Shown here: one piece after another, positions 33,578-42,750 of the stretch | Numbering within the stretch: the first letter of the stretch is position 1 | Layout: the number at the start of each line of letters is the position of its first letter | Assembly: GCF_900110835.1 (NCBI RefSeq) | Contig: NZ_FOJG01000001.1 | Coordinates: forward strand, 3,193,499 to 3,257,498 | Length of the DNA stretch: 64,000 nucleotides | Direction: 5' to 3' | From: Chitinophaga arvensicola | Lineage (GTDB): Bacteria > Bacteroidota > Bacteroidia > Chitinophagales > Chitinophagaceae | Notes under the pieces: generated by a model | Told to the model about the DNA's origin: nothing | The model's input: the letters and a program-made list of their open reading frames with translations, nothing else | Database searches by the model: none | Translations under genes and position numbers: made by a program

Positions 33578-34858
33578 ATGAGAAAATATTTGTTATCACT
33601 CCTATTGTTGTGGATCATAAAACAGTTGTCTGCACAAACTTCCATTTCGTTGCCCGCACCACATGCTACGAAGTCGCATACCAACTACAGTCATGTAAAA
33701 GGCTGGAAGCCCGGTGAAACGCCACAGGCACCGGCAGGCTTTGAGGTGTTGCTTTATGCAGATGGTTTTGAAAATCCAAGATGGTTGTACGAACTTCCCA
33801 ATGGCGATATCCTGGTAGCAGAATCTAACAGTAATCATTCTACCCTGACGAAAATTGGCGCTGCTATCATCGGCGCCAACAAGTCCAATAGTATGAAACA
33901 TAGTGTAGACCGGATTACCCTTTTGCGCGATACCAACCACGACGGTATCCCGGATGTACGTACTGTTTTTCTGCAACAGCTGGAACAACCTTTCGGGATG
34001 TTGCTGATCGGGAATTATTTTTACGTGGCTAATACCAATGCATTGTTGAGATACCCTTATCGCAAAGGTGATACGCTCATCAGCGCTACTCCCACAAAAA
34101 TAGCGGAGCTGCCGGCAGGATCAGCCAACCGTCACTGGACCCGGAATATTATCACGAATAAAGAACAGTCGAAAATATATATCGCGGTTGGATCGGGTAC
34201 TGATCATGCAGAGAAAGGCCTTGCCAATGAACAATCCAGGGCAGCCATCCTGGAAGTAAACCCGGATGGTACCGGTCTGCATATCTATGCCAGCGGTTTG
34301 AGGAACCCGGTAGGTATGGGTTGGGCGCCCGGTACCCAAACACTTTGGGTGGCTGTGAATGAAAGGGATAAACTGGGAGATGATCTTGTACCTGATTATC
34401 TTACCAGTGTAAAAGAAGGTGGCTTTTACGGATGGCCATGGACCTACTATGGTCAACATCGCGATCCCCGGGTAAAGGAGCCTGCTCCTCCGGAAGTGAA
34501 AAATACCATTATTCCGGATGTACCGTTGGGCGCTCATACTGCTTCCCTGGGGCTGGTATTTTATTCGGGAGATGATTTCCCGGAAAAATATCACAACGGC
34601 GCATTCATCGCCCAGCATGGCTCCTGGAACCGTAAGCCGGTATCGGGATATAAAGTACTGTTTGTACCATTTGAAAAAGGAAAACCTTCCGGTAAACCGG
34701 AAGATTTCTTAACCGGCTTTGTCACCGACTCCGTAGCGGGTACCGTCAAAGGCCGGCCCGTAGGATTGCTGCTCACCCATGATGGCTCCCTCCTGGTTAC
34801 AGACGATAAAACCAACCGCATCTGGAAGGTCCGCTACGGAAAAAAAGGAAAGATGTAA
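33578..34858 (+). CDS. Secreted PQQ-dependent sugar/sorbosone dehydrogenase-like protein
   Basis: Exported six-bladed propeller of about 426 aa (GSDH/sorbosone dehydrogenase family). The signal peptide is MRKYLLSLLLLWIIKQLSAQ. Family motifs are GFENPRWLYELPNGDILVAE, LLIGNYFYVANTN, YASGLRNPVGMGWAPGT, DYLTSVKEGGFYGWPWTYYG and NGAFIAQHGSWNRKP. These enzymes use PQQ bound across the propeller face to oxidise sugars or similar alcohols in the periplasm. No PQQ synthesis genes are present in the window. I start at the ATG at 33578 because it begins the signal peptide; 17 residues upstream are not part of it. Confidence 0.9.
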   Translation: MRKYLLSLLLLWIIKQLSAQTSISLPAPHATKSHTNYSHVKGWKPGETPQAPAGFEVLLYADGFENPRWLYELPNGDILVAESNSNHSTLTKIGAAIIGANKSNSMKHSVDRITLLRDTNHDGIPDVRTVFLQQLEQPFGMLLIGNYFYVANTNALLRYPYRKGDTLISATPTKIAELPAGSANRHWTRNIITNKEQSKIYIAVGSGTDHAEKGLANEQSRAAILEVNPDGTGLHIYASGLRNPVGMGWAPGTQTLWVAVNERDKLGDDLVPDYLTSVKEGGFYGWPWTYYGQHRDPRVKEPAPPEVKNTIIPDVPLGAHTASLGLVFYSGDDFPEKYHNGAFIAQHGSWNRKPVSGYKVLFVPFEKGKPSGKPEDFLTGFVTDSVAGTVKGRPVGLLLTHDGSLLVTDDKTNRIWKVRYGKKGKM

Positions 34859-34884
34859 CTTGCAGCCGCATTAAAACCAATGGG

Positions 34885-35307
34885 ATGAAAATATTTCAAC
34901 AGGCATTACAACTGCAGCAAAGAAGAAGGGGATTTCATATTATCACCGCTGAAATTGTACAGGCATTTCCAGCCCTGGCCGAAATACGTACTGGTATGCT
35001 CCAGGTATTTATACAGCATACTTCTGCTTCACTGACGCTCAATGAAAATGCAGATCCTACAGTGAGAAAGGATTTTGAAATGTTCTTCAATAAAACAGTG
35101 CCCGAAAACGATCCGGAATACCTGCACGACGATGAAGGCTCCGATGATATGCCGGCACATCTGAAAGCCGCGTTACTCGGTAATTCTGTGATGATCCCTA
35201 TCCGTAATGGCCGCCTGGCACTGGGTACCTGGCAGGGCGTATACCTCTGCGAACACCGCAACTATGGCGGGGCGCGTAATTTACTGCTGACGGCCTGGGG
35301 AGAGTAG
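34885..35307 (+). CDS. yjbQ: YjbQ family protein (UPF0047)
   Basis: Small cytoplasmic protein of 140 aa of the UPF0047/YjbQ family, some members of which have weak thiamine-phosphate synthase activity. Conserved parts are FIQHTSASLTLNENADPTV with the invariant His, the acidic helix NDPEYLHDDEGSDDMPAHLK with the second His, and GRLALGTWQGVYLCEHR with the third His region. It lies 27 bp after the dehydrogenase gene, so the two may be co-transcribed, with no obvious functional link. It converges on the Ada-like gene. Confidence 0.93.
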   Translation: MKIFQQALQLQQRRRGFHIITAEIVQAFPALAEIRTGMLQVFIQHTSASLTLNENADPTVRKDFEMFFNKTVPENDPEYLHDDEGSDDMPAHLKAALLGNSVMIPIRNGRLALGTWQGVYLCEHRNYGGARNLLLTAWGE

Positions 35308-35321
35308 GGGCTTGTTACCTG

Positions 35322-35579
35322 CTATTTTGAACCTGCAATCAACTTCCAGTTGAGATACGCTGCCCGCCTGCAATGCGCACAGGGCCGGTACCCATTCCTG
35401 ATAGCCTCCGCTTCATCTGCAAAGAAAACACGGTTCGCGTTTTTCATCCGCTTGCCGGAATAACAGGAAAGGGTACCATAAATTTTCAACGACTGATTTC
35501 CTCCCAGTGTAATTTTTTCCTGGTGAATGAGCCGGCCCAGTTGCAGCCAGTGTAAGTCACGGTGATACCACATGCTCAA
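35322..35579 (-). CDS. Ada-like zinc-binding domain protein
   Basis: Protein of 85 aa that matches the N-terminal metal-binding domain of Ada, which in E. coli takes methyl groups from DNA phosphotriesters. The stretch CYSGKRMKNANRVFF is followed by ADEAEAIRNGYRPCAHC, the usual Ada spacing. Only three of the four Cys ligands are kept (Cys39, Cys67, Cys70); the second Cys of the pair is replaced (Lys43 region), and His69 could take a ligand role. Its start overlaps the end of the 2OG oxygenase gene by four bases (ATGA), so the two are translationally coupled. There is no AraC or alkyltransferase domain, so it is not a full Ada protein. Confidence 0.8.
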   Translation of the reverse strand: MSMWYHRDLHWLQLGRLIHQEKITLGGNQSLKIYGTLSCYSGKRMKNANRVFFADEAEAIRNGYRPCAHCRRAAYLNWKLIAGSK

Positions 35580-36289
35580 CTCAATGCGTCGTGAAAAATA
35601 ATACCCAGTGTATGACGTTGCCCGCTATGCACCGGGCTTACGCCATGTTTCATATTCACGCGGTAATAACCTTTGCTGCCTTTTACCGGGCGGAAGTTGG
35701 TGGTGAATATCAGCATATCGCCCCGCTGTGGGCGGAGTACATTGGCTTTCGACTGCGCCCTCGGAATCTGCTCCGTCAGTACAAACTCCCCACCCGTATA
35801 ATCTTCTCCCGGCTCGTTGAGAAAGAGCACCAGCTGCATCGGGAAATAAATATCGCCATACAGATCCTGGTGCAACGTATTAAATCCTCCTTCTCCATAT
35901 TTGAGAATGAGGATGGTGGGCCTGGTTTGTCCGTTGTCGTGACAATGCTGCTTTAACGCGGCATGTGTATCAGGATAACGTTGTGCTATGTTTAGTACCT
36001 CCATCCATTTATTCGCCACAGGTGCAATAAAGGGATACACTGTTTCCCGGATACTTGTGATCAGGTCAGGTAATGGATACTGAAAGTATTTGTATTCTCC
36101 TTTTCCAAACCGGTAACGTTCCATCACAATGGTTTTGCGGTAAGTTTTATCCGCCTGGTAGGCATCGATCAGTGCATCGCACTCTGTTTCATTCAGTACG
36201 TTTTTCAACAATGTGAATCCCTGCTCCTGTAATTGCGCTGTAGCGGCGGGCCAGTCGTGCGACAATAGCCTTGTGGTAATATCGTTCAT
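35576..36289 (-). CDS. 2OG-Fe(II) oxygenase, nucleic-acid type (DUF2086-like)
   Basis: Iron/2-oxoglutarate dioxygenase of 237 aa. The sequence fits the Oxygenase-NA (DUF2086) family, annotated as acting on damaged DNA, more closely than prolyl hydroxylases. Iron ligands are His140 and Asp142 in NTLHQDLYGD and the later His215 in VNMKHGV; Arg225 in GQRHTLGIIFHDA would bind 2-oxoglutarate. The motifs CHDNGQTRPTILILKYGEGG and GGEFVLTEQIPRAQSKA are typical. It is followed directly, with a 4-base overlap, by the Ada-like gene, and diverges from a UvrA paralogue. A -7 element TACCTTTG (minus strand, 36312-36319) lies 23 bp upstream. The family assignment is firm; the DNA-repair role is by family and context. 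Confidence 0.88.
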   Translation of the reverse strand: MNDITTRLLSHDWPAATAQLQEQGFTLLKNVLNETECDALIDAYQADKTYRKTIVMERYRFGKGEYKYFQYPLPDLITSIRETVYPFIAPVANKWMEVLNIAQRYPDTHAALKQHCHDNGQTRPTILILKYGEGGFNTLHQDLYGDIYFPMQLVLFLNEPGEDYTGGEFVLTEQIPRAQSKANVLRPQRGDMLIFTTNFRPVKGSKGYYRVNMKHGVSPVHSGQRHTLGIIFHDALS

Positions 36290-36311
36290 CTTATTTTTTT
36301 ATATGATACTA

Positions 36312-36319
36312 CAAAGGTA
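36312..36319 (-). promoter_or_regulatory. Promoter -7 element TACCTTTG for the oxygenase/Ada-like unit
   Basis: On the - strand this is an exact TAnnTTTG match, 23 bases before the oxygenase ATG. The rest of the 206-bp divergent gap holds a CCGGTT/AACCGG inverted repeat (36344-36349, 36365-36370) and a near-match TAATTTTTG (36474-36482) before the UvrA-like ATG. Confidence 0.5.
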
Positions 36320-36495
36320 GCGGGAGAGATAGCCGCAGAAAACCCGGTTCTTGCGGTGTTGAAAAACCGGTGTGCGTAGGAGAAAGATGATAGGGGGAGA
36401 TGACACCCATTCATTGCTTCGGGCGCTGCGCACGGCGGTGGCACCAATAAAACTGCGTCGCTGTTGCAGGGCATAATTTTTGTGCCGTCCTGCTC

Positions 36496-39033
36496 ATGCG
36501 GAAACAAGACCAGACCCCCTCCCATGATCATTACCCCGGCTTTGTACAGGTACGTGGTGCGCGTGAAAATAACCTGAAAAATGTAAGCCTTCGTATTCCG
36601 AGGAATGCGTTGGTGGTGTTTACCGGCGTGTCGGGCTCCGGAAAATCGTCACTGGCGTTTGGAACGTTATATGCGGAAGCGCAGCGTCGTTATCTCGAAT
36701 CGGTATCCCCTTATGCGAGGCGTTTATTTCACCAGATGCCGGTACCGGTAGTGGATGAAATAGATGGATTGCCGCCAGCCGTGGCGTTGCAACAGCAACG
36801 GGGCGCTCCAACTACCCGTTCATCGGTGGGCAGCGTTACCACGTTGTCTAATCTTCTCCGGATGTTGTACTCCCGTGCCGGTGTATACCCGCCTGGTGTA
36901 CCGGCAATGGATTCAGAGTTTTTTTCTCCCAATACACCTGCAGGCGCTTGCCCGGTGTGTCATGGTCTTGGCCGCATCTATGATGCTACAGAGGCCTCGA
37001 TGGTACCGGACGATTCGCTGACTATCCGGGAAAGAGCGGTGGCCGCATGGCCTACTGCCTGGTATGGACAGAACCTGCGCGATATCCTCACTACCCTAGG
37101 TTATGATGTAGATAAACCCTGGCGGGAGTTGCCCAAAAAAGTACGGGAATGGATCCTGTTTACAGAAGAGCAACCCGTAGTACCCGTATACGCAGGCTTT
37201 ACGCCAGCGGAAGTAAAAGAAGCTCTCAAACGCAAGATGGAACCCAGTTATATGGGCACTTTCTCTGGCGCCAAAAGATATGTGATGCACACTTTTGCAC
37301 ATACAGAAAGTGCATCTATGAAGAAACGGGTATCACAATATATGATCAGCCGGGAATGCCCGGAATGTGAAGGCAAACGCCTGGGACGTGCCGCGTTGTC
37401 TGTTCAGTTCGACGGACTGGATATCGCAGAGATGTCGAGATTGCCGTTGAAGAAACTGGCAGCGTTGATGGAAAGATATGCCTGCGGTTCTTCTTCGGCT
37501 TTTGCAGCGAAAGGGCTACATCCTGAACGTATCATTGTTGCACAGCGTATTGCACAGGACCTGGCACTGCGGCTCGGAATCCTGCTCGATCTGGGACTGG
37601 GCTACCTGTTGCTTGAACGCAGTTCTCCGAGTCTCTCACCGGGAGAACTGCAGCGACTGCGCCTGGCCACACAGGTCCGTTCAAATTTATTCGGAGTGGT
37701 ATATGTACTGGATGAACCTTCTGCTGGTTTACATCCTGCGGATACGGCAGCCTTACTAACGGCTATGGATAAACTAAAAGCCGCCGGTAATTCCTTATTT
37801 GTGGTGGAGCACGACCTGGATGTGATCCGTCATGCGGAATGGATTGTGGATGTGGGACCAGCTGCAGGGGAGCAGGGCGGGGAAGTGCTGTATAGCGGCG
37901 AACCGGCAGGACTGTCGGCCATAGCGGCTTCCAGTACGCGGCACTATCTTTTTGCGAAAGAAAAACCCGCTGCCCGCCAGGTCCGTACACCGAAAGGCTG
38001 GTTAACACTGGTAGGCGTGACCCGTAATAATCTGCACGAGCTGTCAGCAGCTTTTCCACTGGGGGTATTTACAACGGTAACGGGTATATCAGGTTCCGGT
38101 AAATCCAGTCTCGTTAGCCAGGTGCTGGTAGAACTGGTAGCTGAACATCTGGGAGCCGCGTTACCGGAAGCCGAAGAAGGGGAAGAACTGGAACAACAAC
38201 AGCCCGTAACCCTCGGCGGTAGTATCACTACGGGCATGGATAAAATAAAACGGCTGGTACAGGTAGATCAGAAACCGATTGGCCGTACCCCCCGTTCTAA
38301 TCTTGCTACCTATACAGGTTTGTTCGACCAGGTACGTAAACTATTTGCTGCCACCAAAATGGCGAAGGCCCGTAAGTATGACGCCGGACGTTTTTCATTT
38401 AACGTGGCTAAAGGTCGTTGTGAAACCTGCCAGGGCGAAGGATCTGTGATGGTGGAACTGCTTTTCTTACCCAGTGTGTATGCGCCCTGTCCTACCTGTC
38501 ATGGCGCCCGCTACAATGCCAAAACGCTGGAAGTAAAATGGAACGATAAAAATATAGCGGAAGTATTAGGTATGACAGTAGATGAAGCGAAAGGTTTCTT
38601 TGCAGAAGACGCTACCTTACAGCGTTCCCTGGAAGTGTTACACGAAGTTGGTCTTGGTTACCTGCGCCTCGGACAGCCGGCTACCGAGCTTTCCGGTGGT
38701 GAAGCCCAACGGATCAAGCTAGCTACGGAACTACAACGGATCGGGAAGGGTAATACGTTATACATCCTGGATGAACCGACGACCGGACTACATCCTGCCG
38801 ATGCAGAGAAGCTGATGCAACAGTTGAATGGGCTGGTAGAAGCCGGCAATACCGTAGTGGTAGTGGAACATGAAATGCGGGTGGTAGCGGGCAGCGACTG
38901 GGTAATAGATATTGGTCCGGGTGCCGGTGATGAAGGCGGGCAGATAGTGGCGGCAGGACCTCCGGAACAAGTGGCCAAAGCCGCGAACAGTAAAACCGCT
39001 CCTTACCTCGCTGCGTTTATGTCCGGAAAGTAA
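36496..39033 (+). CDS. UvrA-like ABC ATPase lacking the UvrB-binding domain
   Basis: UvrA-family protein of 845 aa (housekeeping UvrA is about 940). Both nucleotide-binding halves are complete: Walker A GVSGSGKSS (Lys50) and GISGSGKSS (Lys536), signatures LSPGELQRLRLATQ and LSGGEAQRIKLATELQ, and Walker B YVLDEPSAGLHP and YILDEPTTGLHP. The zinc module near residues 642-668 has CETC and CPTC. After RSSVGSVTTLSNLLRMLYSR the chain goes almost directly to CPVCHGLGRIYD, so the UvrB-binding domain is absent, as in UvrA2/DrrC-type paralogues linked to drug or damage tolerance. It diverges from an oxygenase/Ada-like pair, suggesting a joint DNA-damage response. Confidence 0.93.
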   Translation: MRKQDQTPSHDHYPGFVQVRGARENNLKNVSLRIPRNALVVFTGVSGSGKSSLAFGTLYAEAQRRYLESVSPYARRLFHQMPVPVVDEIDGLPPAVALQQQRGAPTTRSSVGSVTTLSNLLRMLYSRAGVYPPGVPAMDSEFFSPNTPAGACPVCHGLGRIYDATEASMVPDDSLTIRERAVAAWPTAWYGQNLRDILTTLGYDVDKPWRELPKKVREWILFTEEQPVVPVYAGFTPAEVKEALKRKMEPSYMGTFSGAKRYVMHTFAHTESASMKKRVSQYMISRECPECEGKRLGRAALSVQFDGLDIAEMSRLPLKKLAALMERYACGSSSAFAAKGLHPERIIVAQRIAQDLALRLGILLDLGLGYLLLERSSPSLSPGELQRLRLATQVRSNLFGVVYVLDEPSAGLHPADTAALLTAMDKLKAAGNSLFVVEHDLDVIRHAEWIVDVGPAAGEQGGEVLYSGEPAGLSAIAASSTRHYLFAKEKPAARQVRTPKGWLTLVGVTRNNLHELSAAFPLGVFTTVTGISGSGKSSLVSQVLVELVAEHLGAALPEAEEGEELEQQQPVTLGGSITTGMDKIKRLVQVDQKPIGRTPRSNLATYTGLFDQVRKLFAATKMAKARKYDAGRFSFNVAKGRCETCQGEGSVMVELLFLPSVYAPCPTCHGARYNAKTLEVKWNDKNIAEVLGMTVDEAKGFFAEDATLQRSLEVLHEVGLGYLRLGQPATELSGGEAQRIKLATELQRIGKGNTLYILDEPTTGLHPADAEKLMQQLNGLVEAGNTVVVVEHEMRVVAGSDWVIDIGPGAGDEGGQIVAAGPPEQVAKAANSKTAPYLAAFMSGK

Positions 39034-39199
39034 AGTATTACATAAGTGAAAAATAGTATTCAACGAAATCACCGCCTGTTTATCCGCGAGGTAAATGGTA
39101 ATATTCAACGGATGAATAGCATTTTTCCTGTTTTTTTATCACCGCAAACCCGCAGCGTTTGAATTAGTATTAACGTTGCGTCATATCAAAGGAACTTGC

Positions 39200-39931
39200 A
39201 TGTTAAAGTTGGCCATCATCAGCGATATTCACGCGAATCTGCCTGCACTGGCGGCAGTATTGGAAGATATAAAACAATCCGGCGCCGACCAGGTATATTG
39301 CCTGGGCGACCTTACCGATGCCGCCCCGTGGCATAATGAAGTGATCGCGCTGATCCGGGAAAAGCAGATCCCCGTAATCATGGGGAACCATGATGAACGT
39401 ATCGCCTTTGACCATCCGGTGAAAGCATTGAGTAAGCACAGTAAAGAAGAGCAAGCGGCCCGGCTGATTGCCATCAACTTCACCAAAGAAACGATTACGC
39501 CGGAGCATCGCGCTTTTCTCGCGGAATTGCCGCATTCCATTCAACTGCAATTTGCTGGCTTCCGCCTGCTGCTGGTGCATGGCAGTACCCGCAGTAATGA
39601 TGAATATATATACGCGGATCATGACGAGGATGACTTGTTGGGAATGCTGGAGGAACAACGTGCAGATATACTGATAACCGGGCATACGCATCTCTCGTAT
39701 ATACGCCCGCTGAAAGCGGCAGGAAAAATGGTGATCAACACCGGTTCAGTAGGCAGAACCAAAGAGAAAGACAGGCTTGCTGCTTACCTGCAACTCAGTA
39801 TCGTGAATGGTGAAATAACCCCACAGATCCGTAAAGTATCCTATCCGCTTGAAGAAACTATTGCTGGTATCAGGAATAGCGCAGTGCCTGATTTTTATGC
39901 TGATTTTTTAGCAGGGCATGAAAAAGTATAA
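39200..39931 (+). CDS. Metallophosphoesterase (YfcE/MJ0936-type)
   Basis: Calcineurin-like phosphoesterase of 243 aa. The metal-binding motifs are AIISDIHANLPAL (DxH), YCLGDLTD (GD), MGNHDER (GNHD), LLVHGSTRS (GH region) and TGHTHLSY (GHxH), all intact, so two metal ions should bind. The layout fits the YfcE/MJ0936 phosphodiesterase group. The ATG at 39200 has AAAGGA seven bases upstream, which favours it over the TTG at 39176. It lies 30 bp before the methyltransferase gene, so the two may be one unit. Confidence 0.92.
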   Translation: MLKLAIISDIHANLPALAAVLEDIKQSGADQVYCLGDLTDAAPWHNEVIALIREKQIPVIMGNHDERIAFDHPVKALSKHSKEEQAARLIAINFTKETITPEHRAFLAELPHSIQLQFAGFRLLLVHGSTRSNDEYIYADHDEDDLLGMLEEQRADILITGHTHLSYIRPLKAAGKMVINTGSVGRTKEKDRLAAYLQLSIVNGEITPQIRKVSYPLEETIAGIRNSAVPDFYADFLAGHEKV

Positions 39932-39961
39932 GGGCGTATCTTTATAAGCAAATGACCTGGT

Positions 39962-40825
39962 ATGGAAATTACAAACAGGGACTATAGTGCTATCAGCCCC
40001 ACGGCTAAATCGCTGTTGTTATTAAAAGGCGTTACCAACATACCCTATGCAGCAGCTGCTGCTAAACTGATACTGGCTCCCAAGCCTTATCAGCCGGAAT
40101 TGTATAACAAGGATCTCGCGTTCTGGGTACGGCTATTGCATTTCGAAGATCGCTATCATAGTATTGACCAGTTGTTACTGGATTTACCGGTAAAGAATAT
40201 CCTGGAATTGTCGTCGGGGTTTTCTTTCCGTGGACTGGCAACAGTGCAACAGCCGGGTTATCATTACATCGATACTGATCTGCCGGAGGTTATTGCTACT
40301 AAACAGTCGTTCGTAACTGCATTCCAGCAGGAGCCTGCGGCCGGTGTGCTGGAAGTATTGCCGCTGAATGCACTGGACGAGGCCGCGTTCCGGGAAAGAA
40401 TCGGTCATTTTCCCGAAGGCCCTGTAGCTATTGTAAACGAAGGGTTACTGATGTATCTGGATGAAACCGAAAAAGAGAAGCTATGCGGCATTATCCGCCG
40501 GATTCTGCAACAGCGGGGCGGGTACTGGATTACCGGCGATATTTATATAAAACGGGAGGAAGCTACCAATGAGATCCGGAAGGATGAACAATGGAAAGCT
40601 TTTTATGCACAGCACCAGATCCATGAAAAGATGTTTGACAGTTTTGAGTCTGCCGAACTATTTTTTCAGAAGATGGGATTCGCGATAGATAAGGCGTCGG
40701 TGAGAGATCATGAAAAACTTACCGCTTTGCCGCATCTGCTCGAAATGGCTACGCCGGCGCAGCTGCAGAAAATGCGGCAGACGGGGAAAATCCGTACTAC
40801 CTGGCGGTTGATGCTGGCTGAATAA
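39962..40825 (+). CDS. LCMT-family-like SAM methyltransferase
   Basis: Methyltransferase-like protein of 287 aa. SAM motif I is ILELSSGFSFRGL (about residues 79-91), the next acidic residue lies in YHYIDTDLPEVI, and IVNEGLLMYLDETEKEKL matches the leucine carboxyl methyltransferase (PPM1/LCMT) family motif. Bacterial members act on small polyketide- or peptide-like acceptors or are unassigned. It follows the phosphoesterase by 30 bp and converges on the hybrid kinase, with stops one base apart. Confidence 0.85.
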   Translation: MEITNRDYSAISPTAKSLLLLKGVTNIPYAAAAAKLILAPKPYQPELYNKDLAFWVRLLHFEDRYHSIDQLLLDLPVKNILELSSGFSFRGLATVQQPGYHYIDTDLPEVIATKQSFVTAFQQEPAAGVLEVLPLNALDEAAFRERIGHFPEGPVAIVNEGLLMYLDETEKEKLCGIIRRILQQRGGYWITGDIYIKREEATNEIRKDEQWKAFYAQHQIHEKMFDSFESAELFFQKMGFAIDKASVRDHEKLTALPHLLEMATPAQLQKMRQTGKIRTTWRLMLAE

Positions 40826-40826
40826 C

Positions 40827-42545
40827 TCAGGCCATCACTACCAGGTCTTTCAGTACATTATAAAGCTGTTCCATATTCACCGGTTTGCTCAGGAAGCCAT
40901 CGGCGCCGGAGGCAATCACTTCTTCTTTTACTTCACTGTAACAATTACCGGAAACCAGGATAAAGGGTATCTGCCGGAGTGTGCGATCGGCTCTGAACAG
41001 CGCCAGCATTTCTATGCCGCTGGTATGCGGCATAATCATATCCATGAGTACGGCGTCCGGTTCATGTAGTTTGGCCTTAGAAAATCCCTGTGGTCCTGAA
41101 TCTGCGAGGATCACTTCAATGCCCATGCGTTTCAGCGCCAGTGAAAAGGCCAGGTGATTCAGGTGATCATCATCTACCACCAATACTTTCAGGCCTGCCA
41201 GAATAGAGTAGTCCAGTTGCTGTGAAGCCATTGGCGGCGGGGGAGTGGCTTCTACCGGCATCCGCAGCGTAAAAATGCTGCCGCCGCCCTCCGGATTGTC
41301 TGCTACGGAAAGGTCGCCGCCCATCATACGGGCCATATGCCGTGCTATGGGAAGTCCGAGGCCGCTCGATTCTGTATGCTGCCCGCTTTCCGTAACATAT
41401 GGATCAAAGATGTGTTCCTTTTTTTCTTCCGGTATCCCTACCCCCTGATCTGTTACGGACACCTCCAGCTGGTTATTTTTCATACCGGCTTTTACATAGA
41501 TGATAGACCGGAACGTAGTAAACTTGATCGCATTGCTGAGGAGGTTTACAATGATGGTGCGCAGTTTCGACTTATCTGCCAGGATATATTCCGGCAGGTT
41601 ATCGTGTAAGTCGATATGGATATGTACAGATCTTCTTTTAGCGAGGTATTCATAAGTATCACACAGGTGTACCACCCAGTCGCTGAAATGAAACGGGGAT
41701 GTGCTGATTTCATCTTTCCCGGCTTCAATTTTAGACCATCCTAATGCATTGCTCATCACGAGTTGCATGTCCTGGCAGGCAAAATGAACGGCTTGCAGGT
41801 GGGCGATACCTACCTGGACAGTTTTTTTGCCCGGGTCGGCGGTTTCTATATAATTCTGCAGAATGCTGTTGACCACATTTAACGGGGATCTGATTTCGTG
41901 GGTGGTTTCCCGCACATAGATCCGCATGGCCTGGTTGGTTTTGTCGAGTTGGTTGACCAGCCGCTTCAACTGCCTGTTCTGAAACCTGCTTTCCTTTGTA
42001 AAATAATACAATGCGGTGCCATTCAGGAAAGTGGCGGCAAAAATAACTAACCAGTGTAAGTTTGATTCGGTTTCCTGACTAAGTGGAAGGGAATGGATCA
42101 CCGGGTGGCGGAAGTTTAGCTCTATCAATATCAGCATAATGGCGCTGATGGCCAGTACGGCGGTTTGTGCCCAGGATTTATCAAATACCAGGAATACACA
42201 AAAGGCGAGGAATGGCGCGAACAGGTATATCTGGGAGGCCGGTCCCAGCAGCGTCCCGAAATACCAGATCGAAATGCTGTGCAGCAGGAACATGAACTGT
42301 TTTCCGTATTCCGGTTTACTGTAGCGGGTGATCAGCAGGATAGACAGGAACAGCACCGTTTCCAGCATGGCCGGGTAGAAGATACTTTTGTATCCGGTCA
42401 TATAGTATAACAGACATCCCAGGCTGAATGCCAGCAGACTGGCGCCTATGGCTAGCGAATTGACAATCCTTATAATCCTTTCCTTTGTATCATCGTCTTC
42501 AATAGTGGTTTCCGTCATCCTGGGCAGTGTAATATTGTTTTTCAT
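40827..42545 (-). CDS. Hybrid histidine kinase with C-terminal receiver
   Basis: Sensor kinase of 572 aa. Six hydrophobic helices span about residues 28-182 with only short loops. HisKA follows with His216 in RETTHEIRSPLNVV, then HATPase with NLLSNAIKFTT, VTDQGVGIP, SSGLGLPIARHMARMMGG and GGSIFTLRMP. After a Pro-rich linker (TPPPPMA) comes a receiver domain with LVVDDDHLN and the phosphorylated Asp502 in AVLMDMIMPHTSG and Lys in FLSKPVN. It lacks an Hpt domain or an output domain, so it should pass phosphate to another protein; the receiver-only protein at 32972 is one possibility. No neighbouring gene suggests its target. Confidence 0.94.
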   Translation of the reverse strand: MKNNITLPRMTETTIEDDDTKERIIRIVNSLAIGASLLAFSLGCLLYYMTGYKSIFYPAMLETVLFLSILLITRYSKPEYGKQFMFLLHSISIWYFGTLLGPASQIYLFAPFLAFCVFLVFDKSWAQTAVLAISAIMLILIELNFRHPVIHSLPLSQETESNLHWLVIFAATFLNGTALYYFTKESRFQNRQLKRLVNQLDKTNQAMRIYVRETTHEIRSPLNVVNSILQNYIETADPGKKTVQVGIAHLQAVHFACQDMQLVMSNALGWSKIEAGKDEISTSPFHFSDWVVHLCDTYEYLAKRRSVHIHIDLHDNLPEYILADKSKLRTIIVNLLSNAIKFTTFRSIIYVKAGMKNNQLEVSVTDQGVGIPEEKKEHIFDPYVTESGQHTESSGLGLPIARHMARMMGGDLSVADNPEGGGSIFTLRMPVEATPPPPMASQQLDYSILAGLKVLVVDDDHLNHLAFSLALKRMGIEVILADSGPQGFSKAKLHEPDAVLMDMIMPHTSGIEMLALFRADRTLRQIPFILVSGNCYSEVKEEVIASGADGFLSKPVNMEQLYNVLKDLVVMA

Positions 42546-42750
42546 AATTCCAGGTTTTCATGTTAAGGGGTAGCAGGATTTTTCCTGATGCGTTCAAGGT
42601 AGAAGAATGTCGATTATCAAGTGTAAATTCTTTGTTAACAACATACTTGTTTTAGCAGAGGTTTAAAGTTACCGAGTGAAGATTTTAACAATTAACGCAC
42701 ATTTTTTTGTTAGTTATAAACACTATTTTCATATTGAAATAATACTGTAC

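Noticed and set aside
33391..33717. 108-codon plus-strand frame before the dehydrogenase gene
   Set aside because: It covers the gap and the signal-peptide region in another frame and has no domain.
36286..36531. 81-codon minus-strand frame between the oxygenase and UvrA-like genes
   Set aside because: It overlaps the UvrA-like start and the divergent promoter, has no domain pattern and would cover both promoters.
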